A stretch of DNA of 55,000 nt from Chrysomallon squamiferum. Lineage: Eukaryota > Mollusca > Gastropoda > Neomphalida > Peltospiridae. The DNA lies in assembly GCA_012295275.1 (NCBI GenBank), contig CM022669.1, positions 14,580,172 through 14,635,171 of the forward strand, read 5' to 3'. Below are positions 12,182 through 24,164 of the stretch, in pieces (positions within the stretch are counted from its first letter, which is position 1; each line of letters starts with the position of its first letter). The translations under genes were made by a program, and so were the position numbers. Below the pieces are notes generated by a model that saw nothing but the letters and a program-made list of their open reading frames with translations, was not told the origin of the DNA and ran no database searches.

Positions 12182-12640
12182 TATTTCAATAGCATTTCAT
12201 CAATATACCATTTTTATTATTATTATTTTTTAATTTAACTGTAACTTATTAATTGTGCCTACAGCAAAAAATCAGTCCATGCTTAAAATGTCCGTGGTTC
12301 ACTGCTGCAGAATAAACAACTACTCCTCTGTTATCTTGCGTTTGTTTGTAATTACAGCATTTCATCAAAATTACCAAATCACATACGCAAAACATATATA
12401 TATATATACATACATAGATAAATACATTCATACATACATACATATACACATAAATGCATGCATGCAAAAGTACGAACAAAGCGAACTGATGTTGAGTCGC
12501 TAGTTAATACGTCAAAGAAAAGCGAAAAAAAAAAAAAAAAAAAAAAAAAATATCTTAAAAATTGTAAAAGGTTCTTTGAAAACAAAGGTAATAAATAAAT
12601 AAATCTATTGATTCTTGATGCCTGTCACTCGAATTGTCGG
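10238..12640. other. AT-rich non-coding DNA
   Basis: Long AT-rich interval with (GT)n at 10752-10775, (ATT)n at about 11764-11816 and 12138-12181, (AT/ATAC)n at 12394-12440 and poly(A) at 12524-12550. The open frames here are low-complexity and carry no domain. Confidence 0.5.
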
Positions 12641-12688
12641 TCTGTTTGCGCCGTTCAAACAGATACGGAATTCTTCAGTTTGTTTATA

Positions 12689-12880
12689 CTCGGTGTATTT
12701 AATACACCGAGGAATGATCTGCAGTTTATATATTTGCGTATGCTATCAGACTGTGTTTTCGGTGTTTTGAATTACAGCTGGATTGTTGACTGACGTCCTC
12801 TTTCGGTACATTTTCATCAAAGCTTGAGCCATTGTCCTTAACGTCATTTGATTCTCTGACGTCATCCAACTATGACGTCA
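12689..12880. promoter_or_regulatory. Palindrome plus CRE cluster (candidate enhancer or promoter)
   Basis: Bases 12689-12711 form an inverted repeat with two perfect 11-bp arms (CTCGGTGTATT and AATACACCGAG) around one base. About 145 bp further on are two perfect cAMP-response elements, TGACGTCA at 12857-12864 and 12873-12880. They lie 16 bp apart, start to start, and are preceded by the related sites TGACGTCC (12791-12798) and ACGTCA (12841-12846). CREB/ATF-family dimers are known to bind TGACGTCA. That this cluster is a working element is inference, and its target gene is not evident. Confidence 0.45.
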
Positions 12881-13020
12881 CAATTACACATTTTTCTTTA
12901 TTCTGTAGTTAATAGATATAGAGCGGTTTTATTTATTTGTTTGTTTGGTAGGAACGATGGGCGAAACAAGAAGTGTATTTTATCTGTGTAAGTAATTATT
13001 TTTATAAGTGTTCCGAATAT

Positions 13021-13024
<4 letters not shown>

Positions 13025-13104
<80 letters not shown>
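13025..13104. repeat. (AG)n microsatellite, 80 bp
   Basis: Perfect AG dinucleotide run. It is one of six long pure GA/TC tracts in the window. Confidence 0.95.
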
Positions 13105-13106
<2 letters not shown>

Positions 13107-13737
13107 AATAGTAATATTATCATTTTGATGAAAGAATTATGATATCGTACCTACAATGTTGACATCGTTAATATAAAAATGTAGCCTACATTTCGAAATG
13201 TTACATTTGTAGGTAAAACATTAATAATACAAACCGCAATTAATATACTATGGTAAAATTTGTAGTAATAAAATATTTCACATTCACTAACTTAAAAAGC
13301 GAGATAAAAGTTTTTTGTTGTTTTTTCAATTCCTATTCCAGAATACATCTTTATTTTATTATTTCAAAAACGCATTAAATATAATATGTATGCTACTGTA
13401 ATGACACAAAATATGGTAAAAACGAGATAATAAAAATATACACACTTTTCATATTAAAATATATGCAGAGCAAAATATTAATATTTATTAAGTAGAAGTA
13501 TTGAATTCTTGCTGGAGAATTCTAAATAAGCGACAGCAGCAACAACAAAAATAAACTAATAAATATATAAATTAAAATCTAAACGTTCTGTGTAACTGTA
13601 AAAATAAAGTATATAGAAAAGAAAAGAAAAACATACACAGTTAATTTTATAAATTTTCGTTTTCTAGTTCCATTTATAATATAAAAATGATTAATAAAAG
13701 AAAAATCTGCATAATAATGATAATGATGATGATGATG

Positions 13738-13795
<58 letters not shown>

Positions 13796-16734
13796 ATAAT
13801 AATTTTAAAAAAAAGAAAAGATAAAAAAGATAAAACAGTATTGATGTTGATAATCAGAATACATGTATGTTAAAAAAATAAATAAATAAAAGCTATAATA
13901 ATATAAAATCACAAGTACTGTCTATACAAAACAAATTGTGATTCAATAACCTGAACAATTTTGTTGTAATTAACATCAAGTCAAATATGTAATTCTTAAC
14001 CATTCAAAGCATATTTCATACAAAGGAGCTAAAGGACCTTCTTTGGATTTACATCTAAGTAAACTTACATACCAAATATCAGTTGGAAATTGATTTAAAA
14101 TATTCCTCAACTGCAAGATTAATTATTATTACTATTATTTCTATTATTATTATTGTTATGTCTAACATTAATATACCAAAAAATGTATTCATAATTTTCC
14201 TCTAACCCAAATGATTAATTATTATTATTATTATTATTGTGTCCAACAGACTTAATAATTAGTATCTAACATAACAAATTTTTTGTAATTTTGTAATTCA
14301 ACTGAAAAATATCCAATTTTGGTTCAAGAAATACATATTAAAACAAAAAGAGAAAGGTGAACACAATAACAATACGACTCTCATTGTTTTAAGATTTTTA
14401 TTTTACATTGTAGTTGTTTTGTGTTAACATCTTTCATTTCATCGAATGCTAAAGGCATGAATACACAGATGAATATTCAAACAGAATAGACAACAGAGGC
14501 AGTAAAGAATTTAAAAATTAGGTTCACTAAAGCCCGAGAAAAAAAGGTCAACAACCTGATTTTTGTTATTTAAAAATGAAGAAGGATTCATGGAGTTTAT
14601 AATCACAACAACATGTGATGGCTTGTGAAACCAGTACATCTGAACTAACTTTGATTAAAAAAAAAAAAAATGATGCAGAAATTTATTCACATTTGCTCAG
14701 TGAATTTGTAGACAAATGTTATTTGTGGATACACATTTGTGGGAACAGCTAAAGAGCTGAAATTCTCTGCACCAGCTTATGTTGTACAATACAGAGCAAA
14801 TTCATTGTCCTTGCAGTTTTTGTCTGCTTAAACAGAGTTGTGATGATAAAAATTTGAAGGCACGACAGTCAATCTCAATGAATTACACAGTCAATGGTCG
14901 TGTAAACCAGAATGATTCAAGATTAAAAACAAACAAAAAATATCCTCAGTATTTTGATAAAATTTTCTTTCCTCTCATTTATGTTTTTGTTATTCCAAGT
15001 CTCTTCTAAAAATGAAAAATAAGATTAATGTTTGGTTTGGTTTTTTTTTTTTCTTCCAACAGGACCTCATGTAGAGTGATGAATTTGTGCTTTCACTGTC
15101 AAACAGCGCCCATTAAAAAGAAAGATCTCAATTATTTACAACAGGTAAATTTCAGTTTAAATGTCACTCCATCTGATCGATAATCTAATTTATTTTCAGT
15201 TTATAAAATCCATTATTGTTTGTTTTTTTTGTTTTTTTTTCTGTAGAGTTAACAAAATATATTTGAGAATCTAACAAATAAAAAATTTCATTCACTTTTT
15301 ATTTGTAAAATATCCACAAGTATTTTTTAGTTCCTTTTTTTTAATTCACATTAACCACTTATTTGAATAAAAAACATCTTTTTTTTTGTCCCGTTTTGTT
15401 CTTTTCTTTTAGTCTTTTTAAACATTCTATTCAAAACTTGTAGGGGAATTAGCTTCTGAAATATGTTTTAATCATAATTCCACATTATCATTTTGCTATG
15501 TCAGTCTTGTTATGCTCTTGTGGATATGTTCTTTCTGTAAATTCCAAAATCCTGTGATAGCTTTAAAGACTTTCAACATCAATGTTTTGTCTTATTCAAG
15601 TTTTATAAACCATTGACAAACTGCCTCATTCCTGTACAGTCATCACACTTTGATCAACGAAGCATCATGTCAACTTCTGTAACTCTATTCGCACCAGTTC
15701 TGACTTCATGTCTTAATATATAACAACTAAAAACATCTCTTGTTTAAAGAATGATCAAAGTCTCAGTGGTCTGTTAATGTGGCTATTTCTGCTTTAACGA
15801 ATTGATCAGTTTCCGATCCATGACTAAATATACTACAACGAAAATATTTGTTTCTTGTCTCAAGTCACCAGATTTGTTGTCTTGATGACATCTGTCATTT
15901 GTTTCCAAAACTTCAGAGTTCTGAATTCCAAAGATGTACGAACTGGCTACACACTAAAACACTAACAAAAAAAAAAAAAAAAAAAAAAAAAAAAACAGTG
16001 TCTGGAAGTAAAATACAATTTAAACACAAAAGAGACAATGCTGATAAAATGAGAATTATTCACACTGTTTTTTTTTTTTTTTTTTTTTTTTTTATAAAAA
16101 CAGAATTCTCTTACTTTTGATTATCAAAATTAATGCTTAGGTAGAAATGATGTCTTTGGTAAAGTTGTTTACCAGACAGTATCAAGATGCCAGCTCAGAT
16201 CAGATGTCACATTTTTGAAATGTCTGGAATATGTGATCTATTTAAGATGGGATGTTCGAGTTTCGTATATGCTGTGAAGATGACCTAAGATGATTTCTAA
16301 GTCTTTGAATTGTTTTCTTTAAGATTATCAATCTTTGGAATTTCCTCTGATAATAGTTCTTTCAGACAACTGTTCACAGTAAATAATAAAACCATTTAAT
16401 GCCCAGGATCCTTCACTGATGAGTTGCAGATGTCAGTTACTTCAAATTCTGATTCATTCAGAAACCCAAGATTTTCTTCATCTTAATGCCTAATCTTTTT
16501 TTTCATCCTGTATTTTTTTTTTTTTTTTTATCATTCTGATGATATTCAGTAATAAAAGATTCCTCTGCATTTAGAAATTTTAAAAGCTGCTGGATTTTAA
16601 AAACAACAGAAACACACCATGTGCTTTCTCAACGTGTTTTCTGACGGAAATGTAAAAATCTGACGTATCTGAAGATATCCTATAACAAGACCCGTGACAC
16701 AGTTTTCCATTCTTTGAGATAAAAAGTTTTTCTT
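13105..16734. other. Intergenic DNA including the INTS3 3' side
   Basis: The first kilobase is AT-rich with AAT/ATT runs at 13716-13795. From about 14400 to 16734 the sequence is less repetitive, apart from poly(A) at 15967-15995 and poly(T) at 16069-16093. This is what a long 3' UTR of the minus-strand INTS3 gene would look like. Several minus-strand AATAAA hexamers exist (for example plus-strand TTTATT at 14397-14402 and 15298-15303), so the cleavage site cannot be fixed. No coding exon was recognised. Confidence 0.5.
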
Positions 16735-18413
16735 TCAGTCACTGTCATCATCCACTGCAGGAGTTGGCTTTTTTCGTTTCTTGGCTTTTGGTTTCATCTC
16801 TTCATCCTGTGTAAGTAAAGTTTAGAAATTTATTTGTATAACTTGTACTATAAGTTAAATTATGTTAATGCATAACCCAGCATATTCTACAGTGCTTGTC
16901 TGTTAAATGAAGTCCACCAACATATTGTCTGCCCTTACTAAATAGTTTTGAAAAATGATGACATAAAAAGAACCCTGCTTCACTATCAATCAGTCACTAT
17001 AAACCTACTTCACTGCTATCATTCACTGTCATTAAAACCTACTTCACTGCTAACAATCAGTCCCTATAAACCTACCTCAGTGCTGACAATCACTGTCACT
17101 ATAAACCGGCTTCACTGCTATGAATTACTGTCACCATAAAGCTACTTCACTGCTATCAGTCACTGTCACTATAAACCTACTTCACTGCTATCAGTCACTG
17201 TCACTGTAAACCTACCTCACAGCTGACAATCACTGTCATTCTACACCTGCGTCACAACTAACAAAGATTCTGCCACTAAACACCTACCTCACAGCTAACA
17301 AAACAAGTCACTGTAATTCTCATTCACCGACAGTCACAAATCACTGTCACTAGTAACCTACCTGACTGCTGTCAGTGTAAACATACCTCACTGCTGGGTG
17401 AGTCACTGTCACTATATTCCTGCGCTGGTTTGCGATTTTTCTGAGTCTTGGGACTTGTGTTCGAACCTTTCCTGCCTCCTCGAAGTTTCCGTGTCGTCTT
17501 CAAATCCTGGAACTCGATATCCTCTGCCAAAGCAAGAAGATCGCTGTACCTGAAAATAGAAATATTAAATGTTTGTTTCTGAGATGTAAAATGTTATAAA
17601 CAATTTGGTAAAACAAATTCAATTTTACAAATAATAATAATAAGAAATGAATTAAAAATAATTTTAATATATATATATATATACAAATAAAAAAAATAAA
17701 TACATAAATAAAAAAAATAAAAAAATGAAATAAAATGAAATAAGATATATAAATAAATAAAAAAATAACTAAATAAATAAATAAAAATAAATAAATAAAT
17801 AATATCAATCAATAAATAAATACACTAAAATAGTAATAAAAGATCATAATAACTCTAAAACAAAGACTGACTATATGGCTGGTTGATTTTCTAAAATCAA
17901 AGGACAGAAACATCACATTACAGCTGTTACATATTTAGTGAAACTGAATAATTTATGTTTGCTGAATGTCTGTGAAAGCCATAAAATCTCTAATTGCACT
18001 GAATATACCACCTTCTTCAACAACATTTATTAGTATTATGATGATAATTATTATTATTATTATTATTGTTTTATTGCTGTTTTATTATTATTTTAATGAC
18101 TATTTAGTGTTTTTTTAATGAGTATTATTATTATTATTATTATTATTATATTACAGTAATACTTACTTTGTTTTCTGAACTTCACTTGCTGTCATTTGAA
18201 CTTGTTGCAAGGCCAGCTGAACATTCTCATGATTTAAAACTGAAATGAAACGTAGAGAATTAATACACACGTCAATGAAAGACAAAGATCTAATTTTATT
18301 ACAGAATTTCATTTTACATCCTATTATTTAAAAATCCATAAAAAAACCCATCAAATAATAATAATAATAATGATAAGATGATGATGATGATGACAATAAT
18401 AATTAATAATAAC

Positions 18414-18472
<59 letters not shown>

Positions 18473-19220
18473 TAATAATGATGATGTTGATGTTATTGTC
18501 AATAATAATAATAATAAAAAAAAAGAAAAAAAAGATACAATAATAAATTTAATCTTTTTTTGAATTAAAAGTTTCAACATTTAGTTTTTTTAACAGTAAA
18601 TATAACCAGAATAACCTTTAAGAGTTTTTAAAAGTTAAGATTCTGAATATTAACTGATCTGAGATATCGACAGAGAGATAATTAAATTAACTGTATTACA
18701 TGATATATTACGACATGTTTGTCTCATGTGATCCAGATGAGCCAGAACTTGATCCACGCTGGGATTCTCTTTCTTAGATCCAGTCCTGTAAACAACAAAA
18801 TAACACAACAAAAATCACTACAACAGTAACACTAACAACAAAAACAACAACATTAACAATGATGATAATAACAAGAAGAATGCAAGGGGATAATTTCTGA
18901 CACTGTCACTACCTGTGTTAGTTATTTTACCTTTCTTAGCCAATTTCAAAATAAAAACATACATGGTTTTATCCATATAATACGAGAAATACAGTCATGA
19001 TTGGTTTATATCATGAATCTATATCGTTATTTTTTAAACTAAAAGTTATGAAAATAAAATAGAAAAAACAAAAATTTAGAAATTTGATACAGCAGTTATT
19101 TTGATTTAAAATTAAAAACAACCAAATTTAAAAAACAACACAACCTCAGTCTAAAAAATTTAATAATAATATTTATATGAAAAACTAAAGCCTAAATTGT
19201 CATTTGAAAAAATGTTAGTA

Positions 19221-19283
<63 letters not shown>

Positions 19284-19978
19284 CATGTTAATAATACAAA
19301 CCTCTCTGACAAATCCTTTCAGTATCTAAGAAAATGGTTTGAAGAAAACTACACGCATTAATAATACTCCCCTACCAGTCATCTCAAGTTCTTAAAAATA
19401 TGTTAACATACCAATAATATATCTATTAAAAAAAAATTAAAAAAAGAAATCCAATCACCTAACAAAATATTTTTTAAAAATAACATTTTAATTAAAAAAA
19501 ACCCAAAAACCCCCACCCAAAACCCCTGTTGTTGTAATAAAATATTTTGAAAATAATGATAACATATTACTAAAAAGAAAAAAAGTAAAAAAAAAGAAAG
19601 AAAAAAACCCCCACCTATCTGATAAAAATATTTCTACAATACCACATAGCAAAAAAAAAAAAAAAAAAATTATAAAAAATATATTCATGAACGTTATTTC
19701 CTGAGTAATAAAACAAAGATCTGTATCATACCTTTGTCTTTTCTTTGGTGTTCCTCCATTCAGCTTGGTCAGCTGCTGGTAGATGAACTCTGCGAGTCTG
19801 TCTTCGTGTTCCTGCGCCCAGTATTTCAGAATGGACACAGCAAAATAATCAGATTTCTTACATTCTCGAACCAAAATTGGTCGAACCAGATCAGGCGCTG
19901 GGCTGTAAAAATAATGAAGATTGTTTTATGTTTAAATATAAAATACAAAACAGAAACAATACTGAATAGATAAATAGA

Positions 19979-20033
<55 letters not shown>

Positions 20034-23000
20034 AAAGTTAAATAATTATTTTGCAAAAGTCTTATTCAGAAAGATATGGACTTTCTAATTTTGAAATAAA
20101 AATCTTTAAATTCTAAATGAAAAAAAAAAAAAAAAAAAAAAATGAAAAATGAAAAAAAAAAAAAAAAATGATGAATGAAACAAAGTATAAAAATTAAAAC
20201 GATTAAGAGATTCAAAGTCCTGAAGATAAAACACAACTTTAATTTAACAAAAGTATAGAATTTTAATTTAATGAAAATACTCCATAATATTCAGTGTAAT
20301 AGCTGCACACACCTTTCTTGTTTCAATAACACCAATATACTTGTCATTGCTTCTGCATGAGCTGTCAAAAAGAAAAAGAAAATATTAAAAACATCTAATC
20401 ATTCTTAAATACAGCAGAAACTAGTAACGATCTCGTTATATTACACATTATAAGACCTTATATTATTACAATGTAGTTGTTTAAAGATTATTTATTTATT
20501 TATTAAAATTAATTGTTTATCACTGGCTTATTTAAAAATTGTAAAAAAAAAATAATTTTTAACAAATTAATTTATTCTACAGGGTAGCAGTAAATATGTT
20601 GACATTTTTAAATGGTGATGTGTAAAGTTACATGTGTATTCAAGTTTTGGCAGGATTGGTAAAATGTGCTCCACTGGGATGTTGTGGGCTGCGATGAGCT
20701 GCCACAGAAAATACTGTTCTATTGTCTCCCAGTCCAAACTTTCATCTGAAAATAATATCAACAATAAATAAAGACATAAATAACTACAGTACAATGACAA
20801 CAAAACAACAATAGCAATAATAGTAATGGAATAACAATAATAAAATCAATAACAGTAATTGGAGGATAATAATAATTATAATAATAGTAGTAATAGTAAT
20901 AATATAACAATAATAGTAATAGTAATAGTAACAGTAACGGTAAAAAAAATGATACCAATAACCGAAAGAGAATGATAGCAATAAAAATCACGACAACAAC
21001 AAAAATAAAATAAAACAATAAAACAAAGTTTTTTTTCACACATCTTAATACTGCTATATAAACCCTTTATCAAATATTTACAATTTGAAACGAATTTAAT
21101 AATTACAAAATAGTTATTTAATGAATAATTAACAATATAAAACTATATTAATACATTAGTTTGTTATAATTTTAAAATAGTTAAACCTTAATTAAGCAAA
21201 TTAATGTGATCAAAAAGCTTTAGATGCAATGTTGATTGAAAATTGAATAACCCAGCAAAATGAAATTTAGGATTCATTAAAAAAATAAAAATAATAGTAA
21301 TAATTAAAAAATAGAGAAGAAATCTGACATCACATAAAGATAGATAACTCTGTATAACTTACTGAGAACTGAGAGAAATGTTTCTTTGTTTTTGAACATT
21401 GTCAAGTGACCTTGTAAAATCTGACAGATTAATTCTTGTAGCTGAAAAAAATATCAATAAACATTTTTTTGAATTGGTAAAAAATAAAAACAATGATTAT
21501 TAATGAAGATTATCAGCAATCAAAAAACTATTTAAAAAAAAATTAAATATGTTAAAGAAGAAAGTACATGGTACTTCATTTTCAAAGTATAAATTTCAAA
21601 TCTCTGTATTATATCTGTATATTTTATGAAGATTTTTTTCCCCAACAATCAATTTTATTTTTCAAGATTTGAAAACACAAAACAATGAAATAATGACATT
21701 ATACAAACAGCAAGGTGCAAAAAATGCATGTTAATAATATGTTGGTTGTGTTATACGCTTACCTGGGTTCCATCAATACAAGACACAATCATTTCTATTA
21801 GTTTTGCATTTCCAATGGCAATGCCTGGAAACTGAAATAACAAAAACAAAATATATTAACAAAACAAACACATTTTATACTTTAATTCTGCCTGATATCT
21901 AAGTTTGCATATAACTGTAAGATTCTATAAATGTCAAATGAATTTTAACTTCAGAAATTTCTTAAGTAAACTGAGCCATAAACAAGTTTTAGAATAGGAA
22001 CAAATATAAAATCTATTATGTCAATACACACACTCACATGGACACCTACATACTCACACACTCACATGCATGCACACACACATGCACACACACACACATA
22101 TACATACAAAGACACATTATTATTTTACTTACATGGGTGTAAATGTCAGGAATCAGATAAGTAAACAATCTGACATCATCTTCTTGACATAACTAATAAT
22201 AAATAATTAAAAAAATTAAAAATAAAACTTTTTAAATATAATAACAAACAAATTATTATTATTTTAGTTTAAATAGACACTGTAAGTGGGTTACCACAAT
22301 GTGTCAATATACATTTCAATCCAGTTATTATAGAAGGCAAATTATTTGCATTTAAAATCTGAAAATAAATTTAATGATGCAATGTTTTTACTTAATAAAC
22401 AAAAAAGAGAAAAAATAAACAATTTTTTCAATCCAAAAAAAATAAAATAATAAAAATAAAGGAATTTGAGTAAAATAAAAATAGTTTAACTGATATTTAT
22501 GTTTAATATTTAAATTCTTAATCAATAATAATTTGAAATAATCTAATTTTTATTTTTAAAACATAAATAAGAAATGAAAAAGAGAAAAAAGAGAAACATA
22601 CTTTTAAATCTTCAAGTAAGCAGGTTTCTAAATCTTTGTTCTCCATACTCTTACAGAAGTCTTTGTAGGTGGCCATTTTTTCTTCATTCATTTTGCTGAG
22701 AATAAACCAAAATAAAACATGTTTATTAACAACCACATTATTAAACTGATGATAAGGAATAAACCAAATGATTTTGTTTATTTTATTCCTTTAAAAACCA
22801 GTATAAAATATTTTCTAAATTATGGTAACTGAACTGCTTACAGTTTGGCTTAAAATTTGTTAATAAAAATATGAATGAAAAAAAAAAAAAAAAAAATCTT
22901 GTATGATATTAAATTAAAATATAATAACATATTTAATAAATTATAGAAGAATGAAAATATAAATTTTATACAGAATCTTTTAATTCTCAAAAACTGTGCA

Positions 23001-23976
23001 GAAATTTAATTTACTTTTACTTGATTATTTTATTTATTATTTATAACAACATCATTTTAAAAATTAAACAGACAGGATTTTTTCAATTATAAATATTTAA
23101 CTAGCAGATTTCGAAAAATTAATTAAATGATTAAAAAAAATATATCTGTTCAAAATGGTAATATTCCAGTTGTTTAAAAATTATATATTTTTTTAAATAA
23201 AACATTTCAAAACTGACTGAAGTACCTGACTTTGAGAAAGTATATCAAGTGATAACCGATCTTTGGTTGTTTAGAATGCATTTCTGCAAGTAACAACAGC
23301 AATGGCTGCCTCCTCGGGTCTTCTTCCGACATCTGACTCAAAAACCTAAACACACAATAATTTTAGGAAACATTTACACAAATATGTCAAGATTTTAAAA
23401 CAAAAAAACACTTTAAATATAAAACAAAAAAAAAAAAGAAGATAAAAAGAACAGATTAAACATGCACTTGATTTGAATACAACAGCAAGTACATTTTTAA
23501 ACCTTATTTTGTCAATTCTTGCACTTTTTTCGATATTTGTATTGGTGAAAATTGGTGTATTCAATATTTTGGAGGCGACATCAAAAATGTTCACTGATCT
23601 CAGAGGAAAAGGTGCACATTATGTTGAACCATCTCACATAAAACTATAAATAATGCTATTAATAAATAAAAATAAACATGGAAGTATATTTAAAAACAGC
23701 TAATGAGGAATTGTTTTAGCTAATCACCAACATTTCAAAAACAGTACTTATATAATATTTAGCTATTGTTTTCAAAAGGAATAAAATAGTTTAATAATTT
23801 CTATGGCACCATAATGACAGTTTTAATTGAGAAACACACATAATAAACCCATGAAAATGAGTTTCAAGTGAATTTAACATTCAGATGTATTTTATACGAG
23901 ACAGGATCATAAGTATGTGAAAGTAACTTACCTAAACATCACATACAGTGGGTGTCCAATGGAATCTTCAATACTC
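16735..23976 (-). CDS. INTS3: INTS3 exons 20-32 (residues 624-1016)
   Basis: Exons in transcript order: 23976-23932, 23345-23226, 22695-22602, 22192-22133, 21831-21763, 21441-21363, 20745-20632, 20361-20313, 19902-19732, 18785-18715, 18239-18167, 17549-17387 and 16806-16735. They encode the C-terminal helical domain ([46 protein letters not shown]). The domain is followed by a short basic hinge (TPKKRQR) and a coiled segment. The tail mixes lysine/arginine blocks (KKRKK) with acidic serine clusters ([15 protein letters not shown]-stop). The clusters look like casein-kinase-2 sites, as in the human tail. Exon 29 has an unusual GTCGTA donor. Confidence 0.95.
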
Positions 23977-24096
23977 CTGAAAATAACAAAATTATCATTA
24001 TATTCAAAATGTATAGCAGAGATTTTGTTATATTCCTGCTCATAATTTTCTTGTCAGCAATTACTATCATGAATTATTGTCTGAAAAAAAAAAAAA

Positions 24097-24164
<68 letters not shown>

